From an uncultured Pelagibacteraceae bacterium (GTDB taxonomy: Bacteria; Pseudomonadota; Alphaproteobacteria; Pelagibacterales; Pelagibacteraceae), in assembly GCA_902633885.1 (NCBI GenBank), contig CACPIK010000027.1, positions 1 to 8,294 of the forward strand: a stretch of 8,294 nt of DNA, given 5' to 3'. Positions 1 to 6,808 of this stretch are shown piece after piece. Position 1 is the stretch's first letter. Each line of letters opens with the position of its first letter. The translations under genes were made by a program, and so were the position numbers. The notes beneath the pieces are model-generated. The model had not been told where the DNA came from. It saw nothing but the letters and a program-made list of their open reading frames with translations, and made no database searches.

Positions 1-74
1 TTAATCAAGATATTGATTTTGATAGTGAAGTTAGAAGCCCAGGGTGGATAAGATATCAAAAAAAATTAAAATGA
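1..74 (+). CDS. 3' end of an unidentified protein gene
   Basis: A reading frame open from the window edge (first full codon at 3) ends at TGA 72-74 and encodes the C-terminal residues NQDIDFDSEVRSPGWIRYQK followed by KLK. The mixed, non-repetitive composition, including Trp, Pro and Gly, looks like real protein rather than random AT-rich translation. The stop overlaps the ATG of the next gene as ATGA, a typical arrangement for translationally coupled genes in one operon. I do not recognise the family from 23 residues, so no function is given. The other two forward frames stop at 13-15 and 49-51. The frame containing 44 belongs to the downstream gene. Confidence 0.6.
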   Translation, partial: NQDIDFDSEVRSPGWIRYQKKLK

Positions 75-1750
75 TAAATAAAGTAAAAGAATTAATAGTA
101 TCAAATGATTTAGATGGATATATTGTACCTAAAAATGATAAATATTTTACTGAATATTCAAAAATAAATTATCTAAAAGAAGTTTCAAATTTTTCTGGAT
201 CTGCAGGTTTTGCTGTTATTTTAAAAAAAAGAAGTTATCTTTTTGTAGATGGAAGATACACAATACAAGCAAAAAAAGAATCAGGGAATAAATTTATAAT
301 TTGTGAAATCCCATATAAATGGCCAAAAGATATTTTTAAAAAATTAAACATTGGTTTTCATCCAAAATTTTTTACAAATAGCATACTATATAAATATTTT
401 TATAATAAATGTAATTTAATACCTATTAATAGAAACTTAGTTAATGAAAATTTTAAACGAAAAGATCATACTCCTTTTTATTCATTAACAAATAAAGTTT
501 CAGGTGAAAAATCAATATTAAAAATAAATAGAATAGTTAAATTATTAAAAAAAAAAAAATTAAATTATATTTATATAAGTGCTGGTGAAAATATATGTTG
601 GCTTTTAAACATAAGAGGAAATGATTTACCAAACTCTCCTGTTGCTAATTGTAAATTAATTTTAACTGATAATAAAAAAATTTATTTTTTTTCACCTTTA
701 AATAAAGTTACAAAAATTAAAAAAAAGCTAAATAACCATAAAATTTCGTTTCACGAAGAGGATGAATTTTTTAGAATTTTAAGCTTTTTACCTCGTGGCA
801 AATTTTCTATTGATCACCAAACTTGTTCTATTTTTGATGAAGGTTTATTAAAATCAAAATTTAAAATTAAAAATAAAATTGATCCAATTTATTTTTTAAA
901 ATCTATTAAAAACAAAACTGAAATTAACAATATGAAAAAAGCACATATAGATGATGGAATTGCTCTAACTAAATTTTTATACTGGATCAAAAATAGGAAT
1001 ATTAAAAACTTAACAGAAAAAAAAGTAGAATTAAAACTAGAAAATTTTAGAAAATTAAATAAAAATTATCTATTTCCTAGTTTTGACACTATTGCAGGAT
1101 CTGGACCAAATGGCGCTATTATACATTATAGATCAGATAAATTTTCTAATAGAAAACTTAAACAAAAAGATTTATTATTGTTAGACTCTGGCGGACAATA
1201 TAGATGGGGAACAACTGATGTCACTAGAACCGTGTGTTTCACAAACCAAACAAAAAAAATAAAAGAAATTTTTACAAGAGTCTTGAAAGGTCATATATCG
1301 GTAGCATTATCAGATATCAAAAAAGAAAAAATAGGACATAACATTGATAAAAAGGCTCGAAAAAGCCTTAATTCTGCTGGATTAGATTACCGACATGGAA
1401 CTGGCCATGGTGTTGGGTATTTTTTAAATGTTCATGAAGGTCCACAGGCTATTTCAAAAAATAACAACATAATTTTAAATGAAGGAATGATTTTGAGCAA
1501 TGAACCTGGTTTTTACTTAGAAAAAAAATTTGGAATTAGAATTGAAAATTTGGTTTTTATAAAAAAAGTAAAAAATAAAATGTCTTTTGAAAATTTAACT
1601 ATGGCACCAATAGATAAAGATCTAATTAACTTTAAAATGCTAAGTAACTCAGAGAAAAACTATTTATTCAAATATCATCTTGAAATTTATTCAAAAATTT
1701 CAAGATTTCTTTCAACAAATGAAAGAAGGTGGTTGGCAAAATTAATTTAA
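71..1750 (+). CDS. pepP: Aminopeptidase P (Xaa-Pro aminopeptidase), long form, M24B family
   Basis: Cytosolic dinuclear metallopeptidase that removes an N-terminal residue preceding proline. From ATG at 71 it has 559 residues, the size of the long three-domain (XPNPEP1-like) form rather than the roughly 440-residue E. coli type. Residues about 1-145 and 150-295 are the two creatinase-like N-terminal domains, about 300-500 is the pita-bread catalytic domain, and the tail ending in ERRWLAKLI is the M24C extension. Expected metal ligands are all visible: D372 and D383 (LLLDSGG, TTDVTRT), H446 (HGTGHGVG), E478 (SNEPG) and E492 (RIENL). Supporting histidines are H352 (AIIHYRSD), H442 and H455 (NVHEGP). 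A GTG at 44 gives nine more residues, but I prefer ATG 71 because it forms an ATGA overlap with the upstream gene and the extra residues are a lysine-rich lead. The 3' end overlaps convergent ligA by 9 bp. A 13-A tract lies within the coding region (547-559) without breaking the frame. Confidence 0.93.
   Translation: MINKVKELIVSNDLDGYIVPKNDKYFTEYSKINYLKEVSNFSGSAGFAVILKKRSYLFVDGRYTIQAKKESGNKFIICEIPYKWPKDIFKKLNIGFHPKFFTNSILYKYFYNKCNLIPINRNLVNENFKRKDHTPFYSLTNKVSGEKSILKINRIVKLLKKKKLNYIYISAGENICWLLNIRGNDLPNSPVANCKLILTDNKKIYFFSPLNKVTKIKKKLNNHKISFHEEDEFFRILSFLPRGKFSIDHQTCSIFDEGLLKSKFKIKNKIDPIYFLKSIKNKTEINNMKKAHIDDGIALTKFLYWIKNRNIKNLTEKKVELKLENFRKLNKNYLFPSFDTIAGSGPNGAIIHYRSDKFSNRKLKQKDLLLLDSGGQYRWGTTDVTRTVCFTNQTKKIKEIFTRVLKGHISVALSDIKKEKIGHNIDKKARKSLNSAGLDYRHGTGHGVGYFLNVHEGPQAISKNNNIILNEGMILSNEPGFYLEKKFGIRIENLVFIKKVKNKMSFENLTMAPIDKDLINFKMLSNSEKNYLFKYHLEIYSKISRFLSTNERRWLAKLI
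547..559 (+). repeat. A13 homopolymer inside pepP
   Basis: Thirteen consecutive A residues encode part of a Leu-Leu-Lys-Lys-Lys-Lys-Leu stretch between the first half of the protein and the second creatinase-like domain. The gene stays in frame as written. Tracts this long are known sites of RNA polymerase slippage and of sequencing indels, so some transcripts may be out of frame. It is a useful internal comparison for the shorter A8 tract in ftsQ, where the frame is broken. Confidence 0.9.
1677..1727 (-). terminator. Two adjacent hairpins in the pepP 3' end; possible end signal for the ligA operon
   Basis: A perfect 12-bp inverted repeat (ATCTTGAAATTT at 1677-1688 and its complement at 1695-1706, 6-nt loop) is followed with no gap by an 8-bp inverted repeat (TTCTTTCA at 1707-1714 and its complement at 1720-1727, 5-nt loop). 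Both lie within the last codons of pepP, 15-66 bases beyond the ligA stop when read on the - strand. That is where the transcript of the long - strand operon should end. No clean U-tract follows on the - strand (it reads GATATTTGAATAAATAG), so this is not a textbook intrinsic terminator. The hairpins could instead protect the 3' end of the message or be a chance result of AT-rich coding. Confidence 0.35.
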
Positions 1751-3754
1751 CAGTTTATTCCAATCTTTTTGGGATATAATTTTTATCCCAATATTTTTTG
1801 CATGTTCAATTTTTTTATTTGTTGGTTTGTCACCTATGACAAGATAATTGAGCTTTTTATTTACACTACTAAGAACCGTTCCAGAATTTTTTTCAACCAT
1901 TGACTTTGCCTCTGCTCTACTAATATTTGAAAGCTTACCAGTAAACATGAAAGTTTTATTTTTAAGTTTACCTTTTTTATTAATTTTTCTGTCCTGGATT
2001 GATAGAATTTTACTTAATTCAAGAACAACATTATAATTTATTTTATTTTTAAAAAATTTTTTAATTGACTCAATTTGTGTTTCGCCTATTCCATCTATGT
2101 TTTTAAATTCTTGATAGTTTTTTTTGTTAATTATATTAAAGAAGATTTGGAAAGATTTAGAATGTTCAGAAATTAATTTTGCATTTTCAATTCCAATATG
2201 GCGAATACCTAAAGAGTACAAAAATCTTTCTAGAGAAATTGTTTTTGATTGTTCAATTGAATATTGTAAATTAGAGGATGATAAATTTCCCCAACCATCT
2301 AGATCAGATATTTTTTTAAAATTAAGTTTAAATATGTCCTGAGGCAACCTTATAAAGCTTAAATCCCAAAATTTTTCCACAACTCTTTTTCCCAATCCAT
2401 CAATATTCATTGCTTCTTTTGATATAAAATGTTTAATTTTTTCAATAGCAATCTTATCACAATCATAACCTTCATTAGTACACCTTCTAACAGCATCAAA
2501 TTTTTTAGTAGTATTATTAAATTCTTTTTCTGTTTTAGATCCACACGAAGGACATTTTGTAGGAAAAATGAATTTACTCGAATTTTTTTTTCTTTTTTTT
2601 ATATCAACTTCAATTACATGTGGAATAACATCTCCAGCTCTTTCAATTTTAACCGTATCTCCCAATCTAATATCTTTCCTAATAATTTCATCTTCATTAT
2701 GAAGTGTAGCATTTGAAACTACAACTCCTCCAATATTGACAGGTTTAACTTTAGCCACTGGAGTTAGAGCACCCGTTCTCCCTACCTGAATATCTATTTT
2801 TAAAATTTCCGAATAAGCACTATCAGCAGAAAATTTATGAGCTATTGCCCATCTAGGGGCGTTAGAGGTAAACCCTAATCTATTCTGTAATTTGAGATTA
2901 TTAATTTTATATACTAATCCATCTAAATCATATTCAAGATTATATCTTTCATTTTCAAATTTTTTGTGAACTTTAACAAGTTCATCAATATTTTTTACTA
3001 CTTTGTTATGTTCACTAGTCTTAAAACCCCATTTTTTTAAAGCTTCTAAAAAATCAGACTGATTTTTAAAATTATTATTTTCAAAAAATCCAAAAGTATA
3101 GGCAATAAATTTTAAAGGAATTTTTTTTGTTTCTTTTGGATCTTTTTGTCTAAGTGATCCAGAGGCAGCATTTCTGGGATTTGCAAAACTTTCTTTTAAT
3201 TTGGTAAAATCACTTTTTTTAATAAAAACTTCTCCTCTAATATCAATATCAATTGGAAAATTATCATTTTTAATTTCATTTGGAATATCTGAAATAGTTT
3301 TTAAATTTTCAGTAATTAGCTCTCCAACATTACCGTCTCCTCTAGATGTGCCTGAAAATAGTTTGCCTCTTTTGTAAGTCAGAGAAGCTGAAATACCGTC
3401 AATTTTAGGTTCTACACTATATTCAAATTTAATATTTTCATTAAGATAATTATGGATTTTTTTTTCAAAATTAACTAGATCATTTTCATCAAAAGCGTTG
3501 GAAAGTGATAACATTTGGACTCTATGTTCTGATTTTAAAAAATTTTTTGAAGGTTTAAATCCAACTGTTTTTGTCGGTGATAAATTATTATTTAGAAATT
3601 TATATTTTTTTTCTAATTTTGTTATTTCTTCTTTTAATTCGTCAAATTCTTTATCAGATAAAATTGGTGAACTATCCTCGTAATATAGTTTATTATGCTT
3701 CTGAAATTGATTAATTTTATTTAAGTAATTTTTTTTTATCTTATTAATATCCAT
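1742..3754 (-). CDS. ligA: NAD+-dependent DNA ligase LigA
   Basis: Seals nicks in duplex DNA using NAD+, acting on Okazaki fragments and in repair. The 670 residues are full family length with all domains in order. Domain Ia (YYEDSSPILSDKEFDEL, 24-40) binds NMN. The adenylation domain has catalytic K117 in KIDG, SRGDGNVGE (137-145), RGEVFI (173-178), FANPRNAASGSLRQ (190-203) and DGLVYKI (278-283 region). The OB fold carries VGRTGALTPVAKV. A four-cysteine zinc finger follows (C401, C404, C425, C432), then helix-hairpin-helix repeats (about 450-590) and a C-terminal BRCT domain (about 596-668). The gene starts 11 bp after the bamD stop, so it is probably the last gene of the same operon. In many alphaproteobacteria recN lies between these two genes, and it is missing here. 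No clear ribosome-binding site is seen. The 3' end overlaps pepP by 9 bp tail to tail and contains the likely pepP terminator. Confidence 0.98.
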   Translation of the reverse strand: MDINKIKKNYLNKINQFQKHNKLYYEDSSPILSDKEFDELKEEITKLEKKYKFLNNNLSPTKTVGFKPSKNFLKSEHRVQMLSLSNAFDENDLVNFEKKIHNYLNENIKFEYSVEPKIDGISASLTYKRGKLFSGTSRGDGNVGELITENLKTISDIPNEIKNDNFPIDIDIRGEVFIKKSDFTKLKESFANPRNAASGSLRQKDPKETKKIPLKFIAYTFGFFENNNFKNQSDFLEALKKWGFKTSEHNKVVKNIDELVKVHKKFENERYNLEYDLDGLVYKINNLKLQNRLGFTSNAPRWAIAHKFSADSAYSEILKIDIQVGRTGALTPVAKVKPVNIGGVVVSNATLHNEDEIIRKDIRLGDTVKIERAGDVIPHVIEVDIKKRKKNSSKFIFPTKCPSCGSKTEKEFNNTTKKFDAVRRCTNEGYDCDKIAIEKIKHFISKEAMNIDGLGKRVVEKFWDLSFIRLPQDIFKLNFKKISDLDGWGNLSSSNLQYSIEQSKTISLERFLYSLGIRHIGIENAKLISEHSKSFQIFFNIINKKNYQEFKNIDGIGETQIESIKKFFKNKINYNVVLELSKILSIQDRKINKKGKLKNKTFMFTGKLSNISRAEAKSMVEKNSGTVLSSVNKKLNYLVIGDKPTNKKIEHAKNIGIKIISQKDWNKLLN
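1769..1799 (+). terminator. Intrinsic terminator candidate for pepP, embedded in ligA
   Basis: A perfect 8-bp stem, TTGGGATA (1769-1776) and TATCCCAA (1784-1791) with a 7-nt loop, is followed immediately by TATTTTTT (1792-1799). On the + strand this is a stem-loop plus U-tract beginning 19 bases after the pepP stop codon, and its three consecutive G-C pairs stand out in this AT-rich DNA. No T-tract follows on the - strand, so the signal is directional and should not stop ligA transcription. The same bases encode part of the LigA BRCT C-terminus, so the element must satisfy both roles. Confidence 0.6.
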
Positions 3755-3765
3755 AAAAAATCATT

Positions 3766-4605
3766 TTACTTAAAGATATCTTTAAATTTTTTTAGAATAG
3801 ACTTTTGTTTTTTTATATCTTTCTTTTTTAAAATTTTTTCATAATCTTTATTAATAATTTTGTAAGAAGCTTCATACCACTGGCTAGATTGATAATTATA
3901 TCCTAGAACTGCTGCATATTTGTTTGCTTCATCAAGAAGTCCTAACTTATAATTCAATTCTACTAGTCTATGCAAAGCCTCTTCGATATATATGGTTGTG
4001 CTGTAATCAGTTGAAATTTTTTTAAACCTATTCATTGCTGGTATCCATTTTTCTCTATCTAAATAATATCTAGCAAGATACATCTCTTTTGAAGCAAGAA
4101 TTTCTTTTATTAACTCTAACTTAAATTCTGAATCTAAAGCAAATTCGGTATTAGGATATTCATTAACCAAAATTTCAAAATATTTTTGTGCTTTTATTAT
4201 TTCTCCCAAATCTTTTGTTTCATCTATAATCTGATTGTAGTGACATATAGCCAATAAATAGTAAGCATAATCTGTTCTAGGATGATTTTTATATTTATCT
4301 AAAAATCTTTCTAATTCGAATATTGCATCTGAATAATAAAGTTGTGAGTAATAGGCATATGCTGCCATTAATGTAGATCTCGCTGCCCAGATTGATTGAG
4401 GATATAAGAGTTCTACTTCATTAAATTTTTTTGCTGCAAAAATAACATCACCTTTATCAAGTTCTTTTAAACCTTCATTGTAAGCTTCAACCATTTGCAA
4501 GTCTAAGTTTTTTTCTTCTATTATTGAAACTTTTTCCTCTTTTTTAGAGCATGATAAAATCAAAATGAATAAAGTAAAAAAAATTAAAATTTTTGGTAAA
4601 TTCAT
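3766..4605 (-). CDS. bamD: Outer membrane protein assembly factor BamD (ComL/YfiO), lipoprotein
   Basis: Periplasm-facing lipoprotein of the beta-barrel assembly machinery, which works with BamA to fold and insert outer-membrane proteins. The 279-residue product begins with a lipoprotein signal peptide: a short hydrophobic segment after MNLPK and a lipobox (ILSC) with lipidated Cys at 19. The mature part is built from tetratricopeptide-like helical pairs at roughly 42-70, 76-107, 115-152, 175-205 and 208-235, including the characteristic AYNEGLKELDKGDVIFAAKK and FNEVELLYPQSIWAARS stretches and the DYAYYLLAICHYNQI segment. The lysine-rich C-terminal tail (258-279) is typical of low-GC lineages. 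It lies 38 bp after lpxC and 11 bp before ligA, consistent with co-transcription. The lpxC-bamD pairing is common in alphaproteobacteria and supports the assignment. No promoter or strong ribosome-binding site is evident in the 38-bp gap. Confidence 0.93.
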   Translation of the reverse strand: MNLPKILIFFTLFILILSCSKKEEKVSIIEEKNLDLQMVEAYNEGLKELDKGDVIFAAKKFNEVELLYPQSIWAARSTLMAAYAYYSQLYYSDAIFELERFLDKYKNHPRTDYAYYLLAICHYNQIIDETKDLGEIIKAQKYFEILVNEYPNTEFALDSEFKLELIKEILASKEMYLARYYLDREKWIPAMNRFKKISTDYSTTIYIEEALHRLVELNYKLGLLDEANKYAAVLGYNYQSSQWYEASYKIINKDYEKILKKKDIKKQKSILKKFKDIFK

Positions 4606-4643
4606 TTAAGAATTTTATCAGAATATTTATAAAATTCTAATTT

Positions 4644-5567
4644 TTATGCAATAGATTTCAAATTTTGAGTATTATTAGCAAGTGTGTGTGGTAAGTTTTT
4701 ACCTTTGATTTCAAGTAAAGAATAATTTTTATTATCACTGAACAATTTTTTTAATAGTTTGTTTGTTAAGCTATGACCACCTTGTGAACAAACTAATGAT
4801 CCAAGTATTCTATAACCCGTTAAGTATAAATCTCCCATGCAGTCTAGAATCTTATGATTTACAAATTCCAAGTTATTTCTTAATCCGCTGTTGTTCATTA
4901 TTTTATCTTCTTTTACAACTATAGCATTTTCTAAGCTACCACCTTTTCCTAAACCCATCTCTTTAAGTTTTTTTATATCTTCAAAGAGACAAAATGTTCT
5001 AGAATTATAAATATCTTCAAGACTATCTTCATATACATTAACTTTATTTCTTTGATTTTTTATTAATTTATTTTCATATTTTATTTCAAAATCAATTTCT
5101 AAAGCTGCATTAGATTTATCTATTGAAATAAATTTATTTCCCTCTTTGATATCTATTTTTTTATTTACTTTAATCAATTTTATAGGAACATCGGTAGTTA
5201 TAATGCCAGCATTTTTAATTAACTCTATAAACTCTTTTGCTGAACCATCTAGAATTGGCACTTCTTGAGAGTTTAATTCAACAATTGCATTATCTATTCC
5301 CAAACCATAAAAAGCAGCCATCAAATGCTCTATCGTGGATACTTTAATACCAAATTCATTTGCAACAGTTGTACAAAGAGTTGCTTCAACTACATTCATA
5401 AAATTTGGAATAACTAAATTATTTTTTTTTATATCAGTTCTTCTAAATATTATTCCTGAGTTCGGAGAAGAAGGTAAAATATTTAAATCAACTTTATTTC
5501 CAGTATGAATACCTACGCCTGATATAGAAACTTTTTTAGATATAGTTTTTTGTGATAACAAAGACAT
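4644..5567 (-). CDS. lpxC: UDP-3-O-acyl-N-acetylglucosamine deacetylase LpxC
   Basis: Zinc-dependent cytosolic deacetylase that catalyses the committed step of lipid A synthesis. The 307 residues are standard family length with two sub-domains. Zinc ligands fall at H81 (STIEHLMAAFYGLG), H238 and D242 (NHKILDCMGDLYLTG). The catalytic Glu is E80 and the catalytic His is H265 in GGHSLTNK. The N-terminal VSISGVGIHTGNKVDLNI and the EVPILDGSAKEFIELI motif are also diagnostic. Its presence means the organism has an LPS-bearing outer membrane, in keeping with bamD next door. Upstream of the ATG there are only 62 bp to the ftsA stop, where most alphaproteobacteria carry ftsZ. That gap holds a weak promoter candidate. 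I see no Shine-Dalgarno sequence ahead of the ATG. Confidence 0.98.
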   Translation of the reverse strand: MSLLSQKTISKKVSISGVGIHTGNKVDLNILPSSPNSGIIFRRTDIKKNNLVIPNFMNVVEATLCTTVANEFGIKVSTIEHLMAAFYGLGIDNAIVELNSQEVPILDGSAKEFIELIKNAGIITTDVPIKLIKVNKKIDIKEGNKFISIDKSNAALEIDFEIKYENKLIKNQRNKVNVYEDSLEDIYNSRTFCLFEDIKKLKEMGLGKGGSLENAIVVKEDKIMNNSGLRNNLEFVNHKILDCMGDLYLTGYRILGSLVCSQGGHSLTNKLLKKLFSDNKNYSLLEIKGKNLPHTLANNTQNLKSIA

Positions 5568-5578
5568 TGGCTGAAATA

Positions 5579-5607
5579 TATAAAAGGTAAGGAATTTTGA
5601 TATACAA
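5579..5607 (-). promoter_or_regulatory. Weak sigma-70-like promoter candidate upstream of lpxC
   Basis: In the 62-bp ftsA-lpxC gap the - strand reads TTGTAT, a 17-base spacer, then TTTATA, ending 11 bases before the lpxC start codon. The match to -35/-10 is moderate, and AT-rich DNA produces such matches often. If real, the transcript leader would be nearly absent. Three TTGTA words occur in the same gap (5625-5629, 5615-5619, 5603-5607). lpxC could equally be read only from the upstream division genes. Confidence 0.2.
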
Positions 5608-5629
5608 CTAATATTACAAGAAAATACAA

Positions 5630-6808
5630 CTATCTAGAAAATAGGTTGAAAAATCTTTCAAAAAAACCAGGTTTTTTGTTATTTTTTTTAATAAATTTTA
5701 ATTCATTGTAATTGCTTTTATCAAAATCATTTCCAGCATTACAAATTTCTGAATCATTTTCTTCATAAAAGCTTATTTCTTTAAAATTATACTTTATATC
5801 TAAATGAAATGAATTTTTATTAAATAATTTTGATCCATTCCCAGTTAATATTAAAGTAGAATTTATAGAGTCTTTTAATTCTTCTTCAAAATATATACCT
5901 TTAAAAACTAATAAAATAATTTCCTCAACTCTAGATAATATTACTTTTTTTATTAAATCTATTGAAATGTTTTTTCCTATAATTTCTTGTATAAGATGTT
6001 TTTTTTCTTTTTCATCTTTTTCATCAAAAGAAAATTCTATTTCTGATTTATTAAAAGTTTTTTTGATTTTTTCTGCATAATCAATGTTTAATTTTAGAAT
6101 TTTTGAAATATCTTTTGTTATATGATTTCCGCCAACTCGAATACTATTAAAATAAATAAGTTTATTATTTTTATACGATACGATAGTACTTCTTTCCCAG
6201 CCAATATCCAGAAATGTAAGTATTTTTTTTTGTTTAAAATGTTTTATGTAAGAAAACGACTTAATATAGCTAGAACAGTAAAGATTTGTGATTTGTAAAT
6301 TATTTTTTTTAAATATATTTAAAATTTCATTATATCTTTTAAAATTTAAACATAAAAACTTTATTTCGACAATTATTGATTTTATCTTCTTGTCATTCTT
6401 AAAATTTTCTAAGTAATCACTTCCATCGATAATAGATTTTGTTGTAATTATATGAATAATTTTATCTTCAATATAGTTATTTGAAATTAATAAATTTGCT
6501 TCCATTATTAACGAATTATATATTTCTTTTAGCTCAACTGGATGATCAAAATCTTTTTTAATTGAAAGATCTATAGAGTAAAATTCAGAATGATCATATA
6601 AAACTATTACATTTTCTAAATGAGATGAAATTTTTTTTTCAGCTTCTCTAATTAAAAAGTTAAGTGATTTAGAATGTTCTTCAAAATCAATTTTTTTTAT
6701 TATTTCTTTTGATGTTGAAAAAATATTTTTTAAATCTTTATTAAATACACTTAACCTTAAATTGTCTAATCCAAAATCAACAACGGTAGAGTATTTATTA
6801 TTTTTCAT
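5630..6808 (-). CDS. ftsA: Cell division protein FtsA, divergent
   Basis: Actin-like ATP-binding protein that tethers FtsZ filaments to the inner membrane and recruits later divisome proteins. At 392 residues it is near family length. Visible features in order are: phosphate-1 region VVDFGLDNLRLSVF (9-22); an SHS2/1C domain at about 75-160; phosphate-2 region FLDIGWERSTIV (199-210); SIRVGGNHITKDIS (222-235); the adenosine motif ILTGNGSKL (320-328); a charged linker; and a C-terminal amphipathic membrane-targeting helix, KKPGFFERFFNLFSR, at the very end. The phosphate-2 loop is unusual, with WERST where most FtsA have a glycine-rich GGTT-like sequence, and overall similarity to model FtsA looks low. 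Assignment therefore rests on the combined motifs, the C-terminal helix and the position after ftsQ. Its start lies within the shifted-frame tail of ftsQ (11-bp overlap) and touches a hairpin. No ftsZ follows. Confidence 0.9.
   Translation of the reverse strand: MKNNKYSTVVDFGLDNLRLSVFNKDLKNIFSTSKEIIKKIDFEEHSKSLNFLIREAEKKISSHLENVIVLYDHSEFYSIDLSIKKDFDHPVELKEIYNSLIMEANLLISNNYIEDKIIHIITTKSIIDGSDYLENFKNDKKIKSIIVEIKFLCLNFKRYNEILNIFKKNNLQITNLYCSSYIKSFSYIKHFKQKKILTFLDIGWERSTIVSYKNNKLIYFNSIRVGGNHITKDISKILKLNIDYAEKIKKTFNKSEIEFSFDEKDEKEKKHLIQEIIGKNISIDLIKKVILSRVEEIILLVFKGIYFEEELKDSINSTLILTGNGSKLFNKNSFHLDIKYNFKEISFYEENDSEICNAGNDFDKSNYNELKFIKKNNKKPGFFERFFNLFSR

Noticed and set aside
1848..2716. Several forward-strand open frames of 62-95 codons opposite ligA
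   Set aside because: They lie antisense within a full-length, motif-complete ligA and have Phe/Ser-rich composition typical of the complement of Lys/Asn-rich coding.
3498..3683. 61-codon forward frame opposite the ligA 5' end
   Set aside because: Antisense shadow of the conserved LigA N-terminal domain; no recognisable protein character.
3770..3785. Perfect 16-bp palindrome TTAAAGATATCTTTAA at the bamD end
   Set aside because: It has no loop, is mostly A/T, lies within the bamD C-terminal codons, and a palindrome of this length is not very unlikely in AT-rich DNA of this size. No operator family recognised.
4620..4638. Short inverted repeat AGAAT/ATTCT in the lpxC-bamD gap
   Set aside because: Only a 5-bp stem with a 9-nt loop and no clear U-tract; bamD follows closely and appears co-transcribed.
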